Source: a virus. Taken from it: a stretch of DNA of 36,682 bases. The notes under the pieces are model-generated. The model did not search any database, was not told where the DNA came from, and saw only the letters and a list, made by a program, of their open reading frames with translations. Shown here in pieces: positions 20,018 through 29,489 of this stretch. Location of the stretch: positions 1 through 36,682 of IMG/VR virus record IMGVR_UViG_3300043811_000051. One strand, written 5' to 3'. Every line of letters starts with the position of its first letter. Position 1 is the first letter of the stretch. The position numbers and the translations under genes are program-made.

Positions 20018-20105
20018 AATAACTATAGATTCGGTGCTCTCGCCGTTATTGAGGCTTTACCCTGCTACGGGGTCACACATAGCCATTACCAATGGTGACC
20101 ATTGG
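20018..20105 (+). promoter_or_regulatory. structured leader with perfect inverted repeats
   Basis: AATAAC (20018-20023) pairs with GTTATT (20045-20050) with an inner CGGTG/CGCC stem. ACCC and GGGT pair at about 20059-20073. CCAATGG-TGA-CCATTGG (20089-20105) is a perfect seven-base inverted repeat. They lie between the promoter at 19960 and the scaffold start at 20146, so they would fold in the leader RNA; the last could equally be a protein site on DNA. Confidence 0.45.
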
Positions 20106-20145
20106 AGTCCTTGGCGAAGGTCAATCGTCCGGAAGAGGTTTGAAA

Positions 20146-20886
20146 ATGACAGATGGTCAATTAACTGGTTCTGAAGATCAGGTATTAACCACGTCTCAAG
20201 AGGAACAAATGATTCCTCAGAGCAAGGTGGGAAAAATCGCTAAGGGTGCGAAAGAGGAAGGATATGCCAAAGGTTATCAGGCTGCTATGGCAGAATTAAA
20301 TAATCAACAGCAATCCCAGTCAGCGCAACAGGTACCTCAGCAGCAGTATCAGCCCCCGGGTTTGCAGCAGAGCATGGGCGGAGTTCCGCAGTTCACGCCA
20401 GAAATGGAAGAACAAATGCGGAGAATCGTTAACGAGCAAACTGCTGAAATGCGAAGGGATGATCTAGGAAGACAAATCCATAATGACTTTATGTCTAAGA
20501 TGGATGCAGCTTCGGCAAAATACTCTGATTTTAAGGACGTAGTGGGACCACTAGAGAAGGATATCAGCGCCAATCCAGAGGTTATGGCTAAATTAGTCAT
20601 CATGATCAATGGAATGGATAATGCTGGTGACATTATGTACGACTTAGCCAAAAACCCGCATAAAGTGGGTACATTGGTTACTTTGTCTCATACAGCTCCT
20701 AATCTAGCGCAATCCCAGTTAGCGGCGCTTTCGGCTTCAATTAAGAATAATCATGATGCTCAAAGCCAAGTTACAAATGTTAATGAACCTGTAGGTCAGC
20801 TCAAGCCATCTCCAGCCAAAGGCGCGGATAGTGGCTCAATGTCAGCAAAAGATCTCAAAAAGATGGATTACTTACGAAAATGGTAA
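20146..20886 (+). CDS. capsid scaffolding protein
   Basis: A 246-residue, helical, Gln-rich protein without hydrophobic core, placed between portal and coat as P22 gp8 is (303 residues). The C-terminus Ser-Ala-Lys-Asp-Leu-Lys-Lys-Met-Asp-Tyr-Leu-Arg-Lys-Trp is a basic helix like the coat-binding end of P22 scaffold. The middle (Gln-Gln-Gln-Ser-Gln-Ser-Ala-Gln-Gln) is low complexity. The ATG at 20146 follows GGAAGAGG; an in-frame ATG at 20092 lies inside the leader hairpin and is not favoured. The protein should guide coat assembly and then leave the prohead. Confidence 0.78.
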   Translation: MTDGQLTGSEDQVLTTSQEEQMIPQSKVGKIAKGAKEEGYAKGYQAAMAELNNQQQSQSAQQVPQQQYQPPGLQQSMGGVPQFTPEMEEQMRRIVNEQTAEMRRDDLGRQIHNDFMSKMDAASAKYSDFKDVVGPLEKDISANPEVMAKLVIMINGMDNAGDIMYDLAKNPHKVGTLVTLSHTAPNLAQSQLAALSASIKNNHDAQSQVTNVNEPVGQLKPSPAKGADSGSMSAKDLKKMDYLRKW

Positions 20887-20942
20887 TCTGATCAAGTAGA
20901 GGGGCCATTATCTCTGAATAAAAAATAATTTGGAGATTTAAG

Positions 20943-22253
20943 ATGGCAATTCTACCTAATAACGTCCTGCAACAGGTGCAAACCTATCAACGTTCAGGAT
21001 TAGCATTTCTCGATAACATGTTTTGTGCGATTTCTCTTGCTAATAAGAAATTTAAAGATTTTGAAACTTTGATTGGCAACTTAGGTAATACAGTTACTTT
21101 TGATTTGCCTCCTCGCTATTCGACACTTGCGAGCTTGGTTGCTCAATTCCAGCAATCACAGCAACGTGTTCAACCTTTAACTGTTGACCAGCCCATTTCT
21201 ACTTCTTATGCATTTAGTGCTGAGCAGTTTATTTTTAACGTCGAACATTACATGGATATGTTCGGTAAAGCTGCGATGAAAGAAATTGGTACTGCTATTG
21301 AATCCAATGTTCTGTTAAACAATTGTTCTTCTGTCCCTGTATTAGTAAATGAAGTTCCGAGCGGTGCTTTACATACTGAATCGGGTCCTTACCGTTTTTA
21401 TGGAGATGGAGTAACACCAATTAATTCTTATGGGCAGCTAGCTACTATGTTGGCTTTTTTTCGTAATTATGGCGCAGCTTCTCATTCTACTCATTCCATT
21501 TTAAGTGATATCGCAGTCCCATCGATTGTTAATACCGGATTAAATCAATTCGCATTAGATCGAAACGATGATATTGCGCTTTCCTGGAAATTAGGAATGT
21601 TCTCTAATTGTGAATTTTATCAATCAAACTTGCTGCCTATTTTTGTTGCAGGAGACGTTGGTAATAATGCTCAAACATTAACTGTTGTAAGTACTAATGA
21701 TCCGACTGGTGCGAATATTACTCAGATCACATTTAGTGGCGCTACCGGCAGTGATGCTAACGCGATATTCTCAGGCGACTTATTTCAATTTCAAGATAAC
21801 GTGAGCGGTCAACCCAATCTTCGTTATTTGACATTCGTTGGACATGTTGCTTCATCTAATCCTGTCCAGATTCGCGCTACTGCGCCTGCTGCTGCTACTT
21901 CCGGTGGTCAAGTGACTGTAAATATTTTCCCGGCACTTTGTTCGCAAGCTGGAAATCAAAATCAAAACATTCTTTATAATATCGTTGCCGGTATGCAGGT
22001 TAAGGCGTTACCGACTCGAAAAACGGGTGTTACCTGGTCTGGCGATGCGCTCTTTTTGGCTATGCCTCAACTACCTGATCAATCACCTTTTGCAACGGCT
22101 GCTGAAGCTGATCCGGACTTGGGTATGTCTATTCGCTTCACTCATGGAGCATTATTTGGACAAAATCAGATGGGATTCATCAATGATGCAATTTGGGGAT
22201 CTACTATGGTTCCTGAGTACTCAATGCAGCTCGCATTCCCATTAACTCAATAA
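20943..22253 (+). CDS. major capsid protein, P22 gp5-like
   Basis: A 436-residue protein against 430 for P22 coat. It starts with a helical N-arm and has Gly-Asn-Thr-Val-Thr-Phe-Asp-Leu-Pro-Pro and an Ala-Met-Lys-Glu-Ile-Gly-Thr-Ala-Ile-Glu helix (the spine helix of the HK97 fold). A beta-rich insert at about residues 235-335 (Val-Gly-Asn-Asn-Ala-Gln-Thr-Leu-Thr-Val-Val) could be the I-domain-like insertion of P22-type coats. TTTGGAG lies before the ATG. Preceded by the scaffold gene. Confidence 0.88.
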   Translation: MAILPNNVLQQVQTYQRSGLAFLDNMFCAISLANKKFKDFETLIGNLGNTVTFDLPPRYSTLASLVAQFQQSQQRVQPLTVDQPISTSYAFSAEQFIFNVEHYMDMFGKAAMKEIGTAIESNVLLNNCSSVPVLVNEVPSGALHTESGPYRFYGDGVTPINSYGQLATMLAFFRNYGAASHSTHSILSDIAVPSIVNTGLNQFALDRNDDIALSWKLGMFSNCEFYQSNLLPIFVAGDVGNNAQTLTVVSTNDPTGANITQITFSGATGSDANAIFSGDLFQFQDNVSGQPNLRYLTFVGHVASSNPVQIRATAPAAATSGGQVTVNIFPALCSQAGNQNQNILYNIVAGMQVKALPTRKTGVTWSGDALFLAMPQLPDQSPFATAAEADPDLGMSIRFTHGALFGQNQMGFINDAIWGSTMVPEYSMQLAFPLTQ

Positions 22254-22271
22254 TTGTGAGGATAGTTAATT

Positions 22272-23018
22272 ATGGCAAATCAATATGAACAAATAGTCAA
22301 TGATGGTTTACTTTATATTAATGAGTTGAATCTAAGTTGGCTCAGTAATACCACGGCTTCATTGGCCGCTGGTCAAGCGCGCGACACAACTAATGTGTTC
22401 GATATTATTCTCCCATCTTCAGTAACGCTTAACATTGCTGTAAATGGTGTGAATGGATTGGATACCGGAACAGTTGCAGCAACTACTTTCTATTATGTGC
22501 ATCTTATTTTAGATCCCACTAATAGAAATCCGGTTGGCGCACTCATTTCTAAATCTTTGACTGCACCAACTTTACCGGCAGGATATGGTTACTTTAAGCA
22601 TGTCGGAAATCTTGCGACTGATGGCTCATCACATATTAGATTGTTCTATCAACACGGAAATGGTGTTGATCGTCGCTATGAATATGACGCTGCTATATCT
22701 GTTGTTTCTGCTGGAGCTGCTACAAGCTTAACTCAGATCAACTTAAGTAATTATGTACCGACAAAATCAGTTATTAATGTATTAGCTTCTTATGCTTATA
22801 CACCTGCGGCTGCATCACATACTTTATCTATTGTGCCAACTTCAACAAGCTCTACTACCCCAGCTCAGCAAACTGGACAAGTAGCGGCCGTTGTTATTGA
22901 TGGTGAAGTATCATTGATGAGTCAGGAGGTAACTGGTGCACCTAGTATCTATTATTTAGTAAGTAGTGGATCTGATGCCGTAACTATCTACGTTAAAGGT
23001 TATATAGATAGCATGTAA
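22272..23018 (+). CDS. virion structural protein, 248 aa
   Basis: Beta-rich and Ser/Thr/Ala/Val-rich, like many decoration or tail-surface proteins. It lies directly after the coat gene with GTGAGGA upstream. The C-terminal half (Val-Ala-Ala-Val-Val-Ile-Asp-Gly-Glu) looks like a jelly-roll strand set. It may decorate the capsid. I do not recognise a specific family. Confidence 0.65.
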   Translation: MANQYEQIVNDGLLYINELNLSWLSNTTASLAAGQARDTTNVFDIILPSSVTLNIAVNGVNGLDTGTVAATTFYYVHLILDPTNRNPVGALISKSLTAPTLPAGYGYFKHVGNLATDGSSHIRLFYQHGNGVDRRYEYDAAISVVSAGAATSLTQINLSNYVPTKSVINVLASYAYTPAAASHTLSIVPTSTSSTTPAQQTGQVAAVVIDGEVSLMSQEVTGAPSIYYLVSSGSDAVTIYVKGYIDSM

Positions 23019-23027
23019 TCAGAGATG

Positions 23028-23053
23028 AAGGGGTTACAAAATGTAGCCCCTTT
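23028..23053 (+). terminator. hairpin after coat and decoration genes
   Basis: AAGGGGTTAC (23028-23037) pairs with GTAGCCCCTT (23043-23052) with one wobble, around AAAAT. Only TTT follows, so it may be a partial terminator or an mRNA 3' stabiliser that keeps coat expression above that of the tail genes downstream. Confidence 0.5.
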
Positions 23054-23071
23054 GAATAAGGCAGGCTATGA

Positions 23072-23782
23072 ATGGCATATACTGTAAATCAGCTCATAAC
23101 CAATGCGTATTATCTTTCGCAGATAGTTTCTCGTGACTTGGATCAGCCCACGGGAAATCAAATTACGCTTGGGCTTAATTTATTGAATGCCTTACTCTCA
23201 TTTAAGACATCTGATGGAAAATTGGTCCCTTATTATCAATTGCAATCCTATACATTAACTGCCGGTATTGAACAGTATTTTTATCCCAATTTAATTTGGG
23301 TTGAATCCATTACGTTTAATATAGGTCCTATTCGTTATTCGATGATGAATCTTGATAGAAAAAAATATTTTGGATCTTCCCGTATCGATAATTTAGAAAC
23401 ACTTCCTTTTAGCTATCGCACAGAAAGGACACTAAATGGAACAAACATTTATTATTATTTCATTCCTGCTGATAATTACCCTATACACATTATGGGTAAA
23501 TACTCCTTAACCAATGTGACTAATTTAGCATTGGATTTAGAAACTATTTACGATGATTTCTATATCGAATATTTGCGATATGGTTTAGGAGAGATGATTT
23601 GTAATGATTATGGTGTAGATTTCTTGCCCCAAAATGCATTAAAGCTAAAACAATATGAGCACCGACTAAGATCTACTAATACTCCGGATCTCACAATATG
23701 CAAACAAACTACGTTTACATCACAACCTGGAATTAATTACGGTGATATAAATATTGGTAAGGGATGGAGGCCAAACGCATGA
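23072..23782 (+). CDS. head-to-tail adaptor, P22 gp4-like
   Basis: A 236-residue protein. The opening Val-Asn-Gln-Leu-Ile-Thr-Asn-Ala-Tyr, then Gly-Leu-Asn-Leu-Leu-Asn-Ala-Leu-Leu, then a beta domain with Pro-Asn-Leu-Ile-Trp-Val-Glu, resembles the P22 gp4 adaptor family that forms the ring under the portal. It is longer than P22 gp4 (166 residues). Position after coat and before the gp10-like gene fits. Its last codon overlaps the next start as ATGA. Confidence 0.75.
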   Translation: MAYTVNQLITNAYYLSQIVSRDLDQPTGNQITLGLNLLNALLSFKTSDGKLVPYYQLQSYTLTAGIEQYFYPNLIWVESITFNIGPIRYSMMNLDRKKYFGSSRIDNLETLPFSYRTERTLNGTNIYYYFIPADNYPIHIMGKYSLTNVTNLALDLETIYDDFYIEYLRYGLGEMICNDYGVDFLPQNALKLKQYEHRLRSTNTPDLTICKQTTFTSQPGINYGDINIGKGWRPNA

Positions 23783-25227
23783 GTATGATTCCTTCATCGT
23801 CACGCACAAAACAAATTCCTCTCAATATGGTTGGGTCTTCTGTCTTTGGTCAATATCCAAAAATTTCCACCGAAGAAACTACTAACATGTATATTTCTGA
23901 TGGGTTCTTAGTTCCTTATCCTGGATATTTTTCTCTTTTTGCGGTTGGAACGGGATTGACTCGCGGAATATATTACTCAACAAGGGCAAATTCTACATTT
24001 GTTGTTGTCGGTGGATCAGCTTTTATTATACAAAATAACGTAGCAAGATTTATAGGATCGATGGGTTTAAATGCTGGTTTTGTGCAAATTGATGAAGATA
24101 TAGTTGGAAATGTTGTTTTCTGTGAAATAAATTTTATTTTGAGCTTCTACAATTATAACACATTAGTTTTTGGCAGGGTGGCGACATCTTTCACACCTAC
24201 ATGGGTTTGTTATATTAACCAACGATTTTTATGCACAATTTTTCGTTCCTCCCAGTGGATTGCTTCTGATGTTACGCAGCCTGGAGTTATTAATTTCACA
24301 TATCCTGGACCTTTAGTTGGCCAACTTGCCACAGCAGCAGATACGGCTACCGCAATAGTGAGATATCCCGGTAGAGGTAATGCATTTCTAATTCTCGGTA
24401 AATTCACTTCTGAATTATGGTATGACGTAGGAGCTCCCGTTTTTCCTTTTCAAAAAAATATAAATTCATCTTATGCTTTTGGTATTCTAGATGCTAGAAC
24501 CCTCTCTAGCATAGATAATTTTATCGCATTCGTTGCTTTAAATAATTACTCTAATGTTGTCATCATGGCGACAGATGGAAATGAAATTAAAAAAATATCA
24601 ATTGACGGATTAAATTTCATAGTTGATCTATTCACTTCAAATGCTTGGGGCAATATTTTTAGAGTGTCCGGACATACATTTTATCAATTAAATTGGCCAG
24701 ACAGTAACTACAGTATTGTTTACGATTTTACGACAGGAAAATTTTTTAATTTGACAGATCCCAACGGAAATATGTACCCGGTTGCTAAATCAGTACTCCC
24801 GTATGCTAATCAACCCACAGTTGAACCCACAGCTTTTAATTCTATATTTATTACTTTCAACGACAATGTTATTTACACATTAAGTGAAATATTTTACACA
24901 GGGAATGGAGCCACGCTTCCGCGCAGCAGAACTCTGGCGAACATTCGATTACCTGATGCATCACGTTTCGTATTGAATAGTGTTTCCTTTGCTATGGAGC
25001 AAGGAATAAATCAAGTTCCTGGCAATGTTCAGTTATTTGTATCGAAAGATGGTGGATATACGTATAGCGCAAATGCAATCACTAGAAATTTGCAACCTCA
25101 AGGAAGTATTGCTAATAGAGTTCCATTCTGGAATTTAGGGTCTTCTAATGATTTTGTTTTGAATTTTAATTTTACTGCACCAGGTCGTTTTGTGATAGGT
25201 GATGGTGTTGCGAGTATATACCAATGA
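23779..25227 (+). CDS. tail hub / DNA stabilization protein, P22 gp10-like
   Basis: A 482-residue protein compared with 472 for P22 gp10. The opening Gln-Tyr-Pro-Lys-Ile-Ser-Thr-Glu-Glu-Thr-Thr-Asn-Met-Tyr and Tyr-Pro-Gly-Tyr are typical of this family, which folds as a beta-propeller. It should plug the head and bind the spike or fibre ring. The start at 23779 is preferred over an ATG at 23764 because TGGAGG lies eight bases before it and the ATGA overlap with the adaptor gene is standard. Confidence 0.8.
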   Translation: MSMIPSSSRTKQIPLNMVGSSVFGQYPKISTEETTNMYISDGFLVPYPGYFSLFAVGTGLTRGIYYSTRANSTFVVVGGSAFIIQNNVARFIGSMGLNAGFVQIDEDIVGNVVFCEINFILSFYNYNTLVFGRVATSFTPTWVCYINQRFLCTIFRSSQWIASDVTQPGVINFTYPGPLVGQLATAADTATAIVRYPGRGNAFLILGKFTSELWYDVGAPVFPFQKNINSSYAFGILDARTLSSIDNFIAFVALNNYSNVVIMATDGNEIKKISIDGLNFIVDLFTSNAWGNIFRVSGHTFYQLNWPDSNYSIVYDFTTGKFFNLTDPNGNMYPVAKSVLPYANQPTVEPTAFNSIFITFNDNVIYTLSEIFYTGNGATLPRSRTLANIRLPDASRFVLNSVSFAMEQGINQVPGNVQLFVSKDGGYTYSANAITRNLQPQGSIANRVPFWNLGSSNDFVLNFNFTAPGRFVIGDGVASIYQ

Positions 25228-25544
25228 ACATACCCATTTATCCATACCTAGACATGATAGAAGTGAAAGACCCAGACACTAATAAGTTTTTGTCATCAAA
25301 ATTGGTATTCGGGTGGGAACAGTTTTTTAATCAGTTACAAACGCAGATGCAAGATAACTTATCAAATGATGGATATGTACTGCCACCAAGATCTAATGGA
25401 GATATTAGTAATTTAGCTGCTTATATAGCTCAGCAGATTGCTGCTGGTAATCCTGAATATTTTGAGGATTGTAGATTGTTATATAACAATGATACTAATC
25501 AAATCATAGCAATTAAAAAAGGCGTAATAAACGTTATAGGTTAG
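25224..25544 (+). CDS. hypothetical tail protein, 106 aa
   Basis: Overlaps the previous gene by ATGA. It stands where P22 has the tail needle gene 26 but is much shorter (gp26 has 233 residues) and has no long coiled coil. It contains Trp-Glu-Gln-Phe-Phe-Asn-Gln-Leu and a Pro-Pro-Arg-Ser-Asn-Gly turn. It may be a needle replacement or small tail cap. No family recognised. Confidence 0.6.
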   Translation: MNIPIYPYLDMIEVKDPDTNKFLSSKLVFGWEQFFNQLQTQMQDNLSNDGYVLPPRSNGDISNLAAYIAQQIAAGNPEYFEDCRLLYNNDTNQIIAIKKGVINVIG

Positions 25545-25551
25545 GTGAAAT

Positions 25552-26208
25552 ATGAGAAGTGATAATCAGTTTGGTATGCCAACTTCATCAGTTGGATTTG
25601 ACTACGGAAAATTAAGAAATGCTTTGGGATCTAATGCGTCTGGATTTGGTGCGTTAATACCAGCTCTATTTGGTGGCGGCAGAAATCCTATGGATGCAGG
25701 AATGCCTTATATGCAGCAGATAGGTCAATTATATAGTCCCTACATGCAGCAAGGAAACATGGCGAACAATATGGCGATGGGTCAATACGGAAGATTAGTT
25801 AATAATCCTGGTGATTTGTACAAACAATTAGGAGCTGGATATTCAGCGTCTCCTGGTTATCAATTCCAAAAGCAGCAAGCGACAGACGCAGCCGCTAATG
25901 CAGCAGCAGCAGGAGGCATGGCAGGAACTCCTTATCATCAAATGGAATTATCAAAATATATTACTGGTCTTGCTAATCAAGATTACAACAATTATATGGA
26001 TCGAATGTTGGGAATGTATGGGATGGGATTGGGTGGTTATGGAAACATGGGTCAAATGGGATTTAATGCAGCAAATCAATACGGAACCAATATGCAAAAT
26101 ATGGGGCAAATGGCTATGGAAGGTCAACGGTATAACAATCAGCGGAATCAAGGGTTGTTTGGCTCACTAGGAAATCTATTTAGTGGATTATTCGGCGGAC
26201 TATTTTAG
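25552..26208 (+). CDS. DNA ejection protein, P22 gp7-like
   Basis: A 218-residue protein (P22 gp7 has 229), rich in Gly, Met, Gln, Asn and Tyr. The segment Ala-Ala-Asn-Ala-Ala-Ala-Ala-Gly-Gly-Met-Ala-Gly-Thr-Pro and Leu-Ala-Asn-Gln-Asp-Tyr-Asn-Asn-Tyr matches a family of phage ejection proteins with a similar core. It ends in a Gly/Phe-rich, membrane-active looking tail (Leu-Phe-Ser-Gly-Leu-Phe-Gly-Gly-Leu-Phe). Expected to travel with the DNA and help form the conduit through the envelope. Confidence 0.72.
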   Translation: MRSDNQFGMPTSSVGFDYGKLRNALGSNASGFGALIPALFGGGRNPMDAGMPYMQQIGQLYSPYMQQGNMANNMAMGQYGRLVNNPGDLYKQLGAGYSASPGYQFQKQQATDAAANAAAAGGMAGTPYHQMELSKYITGLANQDYNNYMDRMLGMYGMGLGGYGNMGQMGFNAANQYGTNMQNMGQMAMEGQRYNNQRNQGLFGSLGNLFSGLFGGLF

Positions 26209-26221
26209 TAGGTAAATAATT

Positions 26222-27361
26222 ATGGTTTATCCAATGAATGTTAATTTCGGAAGTCCTTTTCAAGGCGCTACCGACATTGCAAATCTAATAGGTAAATACG
26301 GCGAGAATCGGGCACTAGCTGCGAAGCTTCCTTATATCGGACCTACTGCGCAAGCAGAAATGCAGTTAGCGCAACAACGAATACCTTACATGCAAGCACA
26401 GACACAAGGTATGAATTTGCAGAACCAATATTATCCGCAGGATATTATGTCGCAAATTGGTACTCGCAATGCACAATCTGCATTGAATAATATGTATGTG
26501 AATAAACCCGGATATCTAGCGGGCGGTGATGTTGCGCAGATTCAAGCACTAGCTGATATGGCTAGAAATCCTAATGCTTTAAATCAGTTAAGTAACAATC
26601 CTAACCCATTAATACAGTCCTATATTAGGAACATGCAAAACAAAATGGAATTTGGTCCTGCATCTGGTATGGGTGTTGGTGGAAGAGAGCAAATGAATTT
26701 TCAGAATTTAGTTGCTAAAGATAATCCTCAATTACAAAACGATCCAAATAAAATTTATGAAGCTACTAATACACTGATGAGCGGCGGAGAAACATTGCCT
26801 GATGGAACCAAGTTGAATTTTTCACCGTTAACAAAACAATCATTAGACAGAATGGTTAGGCATGGAAGCGATGCTCCTACGAGAAACAAAATAATATTAG
26901 CAAGGCAAGCCGATGCTGAATTAAATGTTATGACGAAATCTGTTAATGATATTTTCTCTAAACACGGTGGAACTTCTTATTTCGGAGTGCTGCCTCAACA
27001 AATAACCAATCAGTTTTCCTCCTCTGAGAGAGATCAAAAGGCATTAGGAAAATTAATAGCGGCAGGAGCAATCAATTATGAAATGGCTCAACTTAGAAAC
27101 AGGGTAGCTGGAGGAGAGCCAGGAATAGGGGCAACGCAAATATTAATGAAAGAATCCGGGAATATGCTTAGCAGTCACTATCCAAATCTAACTGTAACCG
27201 CCAGAAATGAAGCGCAAAACGAAATAAACAGAATCATAGGTCAAGGATTAAGAGCTAGAGAAAAAGTAGGTGTTTCGCCTTCTCAATTATTACCAGGCAT
27301 GCATAAAGAGTCTGAATCAACTCAAGAAAATAAAGTGAGTGATCCATGGGGTATTAGATAA
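26222..27361 (+). CDS. DNA ejection protein, gp20-position
   Basis: A 379-residue, helical, Gln/Asn/Met-rich protein with Leu-Ala-Gln-Gln-Arg-Ile-Pro-Tyr-Met-Gln-Ala-Gln near the start. It stands between the gp7-like and the large ejection-protein gene, exactly where P22 has gene 20. The composition and lack of membrane helices fit an internal head protein released at infection. Its last base is shared with the next ATG. Sequence similarity to gp20 is not visible by eye. Confidence 0.6.
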   Translation: MVYPMNVNFGSPFQGATDIANLIGKYGENRALAAKLPYIGPTAQAEMQLAQQRIPYMQAQTQGMNLQNQYYPQDIMSQIGTRNAQSALNNMYVNKPGYLAGGDVAQIQALADMARNPNALNQLSNNPNPLIQSYIRNMQNKMEFGPASGMGVGGREQMNFQNLVAKDNPQLQNDPNKIYEATNTLMSGGETLPDGTKLNFSPLTKQSLDRMVRHGSDAPTRNKIILARQADAELNVMTKSVNDIFSKHGGTSYFGVLPQQITNQFSSSERDQKALGKLIAAGAINYEMAQLRNRVAGGEPGIGATQILMKESGNMLSSHYPNLTVTARNEAQNEINRIIGQGLRAREKVGVSPSQLLPGMHKESESTQENKVSDPWGIR

Positions 27362-28815
27362 TGTTTAATATGCAGCAGTTTCGACAACAATATCCTCAAT
27401 ATAATGATATGTCAGATCAGCAATTGGCTGATACATTTCATTCTAAATATTATTCTGATATTCCTAAAAATGAGTTCTATCAAAAGATTGGTTTCTCTCC
27501 AGAGTCTAGGATGCATTCTGCATTATCTACATTAGGTCAAATACCAGGTTCATTGGCCGTTGGGGGATACCAAGCATTGCAGAATATTGCCAATACTCCG
27601 CACAATTTAGTATCTAATTTATTTGGGCAGCAGGCGGCATCACCAATTCCGCATTGGAATGTTCCGACTGAAGAATTAAGACAATATTTTGGCGCTAATA
27701 AACCTGGGATGACCAGAGATATTTCAGAGTTTATTGGGCAAGGATTACCAGCATTGGCAATGGGTCCGATGGGTCCAGTTGCAGGAGGCGCTTTGTATGG
27801 AGCAACGCAATCTGAAAATCCCTATCTGGGAGGATTGCTGGGAGCCGTGGGAGGAAAAGCATTAAATGCAATACCCGGGGCTTACCAAGCAGCAAAATCT
27901 TATCTATCGCCAAAGGTTCAATCACAGGAGTTTTTAAGCAAATTAAGTGGTGGCCTAGATGTAGATCAAAGTAAAAAATATGTTGCTAATTTAATAAGAG
28001 ATACTGCTAATTCAAAATCACAAATGGCAAAACAACAATATTCTTTTTTGGATATGCCAGAAGTCGGAGGACAGCAGATTTATAAATCATCTCCTTATTA
28101 TGGAGCAATGAAAGGTGGATTTAATAAAGAAGGTAGTAAATTTCTTAAAATGGAAAGTGAATTAAACGATATGCTCAAGGGTGATCTAAAAGATAAATTT
28201 ACAGCATTCATGGAAAATCCAACAGCATTGAAGGCGCACAGATTGCAAAGTGATTTAGCTAAAAAAGCATATGCAATCAACCCAAAATCTTCTTCTACTG
28301 ATGCTGAATTAAGAAATACCTTGATTAAATCAAGGGAAGCGCTATCTTCCGATCTCCAGTCTCATTTAGATTCTTCTAGTCCTCAACTAGGTAATGCATA
28401 TAGAAATGCTACAAATTTCTATAAGAATGAAGTTAGTCCTTATTTGGAAAATAGAAAAATAAAAGATATTTTAGATCCTAAAACTATGGCTTATAAAGAC
28501 CTGGTTAATTTGTTTAGTAAATCTAATAAAAAGATGTCGGCTATAGCTGATGATCTTGGTCAAGACGTGAAAGATAAAATTATCGCAGAATATTTATCGA
28601 GTAAATCAACTAGGGCTAATCCATCAAAATTATTAGAAGGATATGATGAGTTAAAGAATAAAGGATTGTCTTCATTTTTGCGTCCAGGAATAAAAGATGA
28701 AATAGAAGAATTATCAAAATCTGCAACTAAAAGAAAAGTTGCCGCTGGTGCTGCGGGAGCTCTTGGAGCAGCGGCATTAGGAAAAGAAGCATATAACTTA
28801 TTCGGAGGGCATTAA
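27361..28815 (+). CDS. DNA ejection protein, gp16-position
   Basis: A 484-residue protein. The N-terminus Phe-Arg-Gln-Gln-Tyr-Pro-Gln-Tyr-Asn-Asp-Met-Ser-Asp-Gln-Gln-Leu-Ala-Asp is a short domain widespread in phage internal and tape-type proteins. Glycine-rich hydrophobic stretches at about 122-170 (Gly-Pro-Met-Gly-Pro-Val-Ala-Gly-Gly-Ala) and at the very C-terminus (Ala-Ala-Gly-Ala-Ala-Gly-Ala-Leu-Gly) could insert in membranes. The middle is helical. In P22 the third ejection protein is gp16 (609 residues). No lytic-transglycosylase catalytic motif is evident. Confidence 0.65.
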   Translation: MFNMQQFRQQYPQYNDMSDQQLADTFHSKYYSDIPKNEFYQKIGFSPESRMHSALSTLGQIPGSLAVGGYQALQNIANTPHNLVSNLFGQQAASPIPHWNVPTEELRQYFGANKPGMTRDISEFIGQGLPALAMGPMGPVAGGALYGATQSENPYLGGLLGAVGGKALNAIPGAYQAAKSYLSPKVQSQEFLSKLSGGLDVDQSKKYVANLIRDTANSKSQMAKQQYSFLDMPEVGGQQIYKSSPYYGAMKGGFNKEGSKFLKMESELNDMLKGDLKDKFTAFMENPTALKAHRLQSDLAKKAYAINPKSSSTDAELRNTLIKSREALSSDLQSHLDSSSPQLGNAYRNATNFYKNEVSPYLENRKIKDILDPKTMAYKDLVNLFSKSNKKMSAIADDLGQDVKDKIIAEYLSSKSTRANPSKLLEGYDELKNKGLSSFLRPGIKDEIEELSKSATKRKVAAGAAGALGAAALGKEAYNLFGGH

Positions 28816-28816
28816 A

Positions 28817-29479
28817 ATGTCGGTAATAGACCCGCGATTTATACCCATTCCTCCGATGCAAAGTTACTTTGTTGATAAGGCATCTGCGTTAGCTCTATCT
28901 TCAGGAACTGTTACTTTTTATGAGGATACGAATAGAATTAGTTTGAAACCTGTTTATCAAATTACAGGATCCCCTGGGTCTTACACATTTGTTGCTTTGC
29001 CTAATCCATTGATACTGAGCGGTATTGGGACGTTCGTGGATAATTCCGGAGCTAATATCCAACCCTATTATTTTCCTTATCAGGGAACGCCGAGTAGTAG
29101 CACAGGTCAAGTAGATCTGTACTTTGTAAGTGTTGCGAATTCTGGTTCTATGTTTCAATTTTCATTAATGGCTCAACCTTATTTGTCTAGCTTAAATGCA
29201 CCTTATATGAATTCAGCGATTATTAATTTTGGTTCTACTCCAGTTAGTAAAGGAATATTTACAATTATAGATAGCGGAGTAAGCGTAGGAGATCAAATTA
29301 TTGCTCAAGTTGTTTATACGGGGGTGGGAGGAAAATCACAGGATGAATGTGAATTTGATTCAATAGATTTGCAATGTTTGGCTGGCACGGGTCAATTCAG
29401 TGTATTAGCTAAACCCAATTCAGGTAATCCAGTTTCGTTAGTATCTGGATCTTTTCAAATAAATTATGTAGTGAGTTAA
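28817..29479 (+). CDS. tail-fibre/tailspike attachment protein, 220 aa
   Basis: The pattern Ser-Gly-Thr-Val-Thr-Phe-Tyr-Glu-Asp-Thr-Asn-Arg-x-x-Leu-Lys-Pro-Val-Tyr-Gln and Leu-Pro-Asn-Pro-Leu is the start of many phage spike and fibre proteins, the part that docks to the tail. Here it is a free 220-residue protein followed by an Ig-like beta domain, suggesting an adaptor to which separate fibres attach. It begins one base after the ejection-protein stop. Confidence 0.68.
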   Translation: MSVIDPRFIPIPPMQSYFVDKASALALSSGTVTFYEDTNRISLKPVYQITGSPGSYTFVALPNPLILSGIGTFVDNSGANIQPYYFPYQGTPSSSTGQVDLYFVSVANSGSMFQFSLMAQPYLSSLNAPYMNSAIINFGSTPVSKGIFTIIDSGVSVGDQIIAQVVYTGVGGKSQDECEFDSIDLQCLAGTGQFSVLAKPNSGNPVSLVSGSFQINYVVS

Positions 29480-29489
29480 GGAGAAAAAA

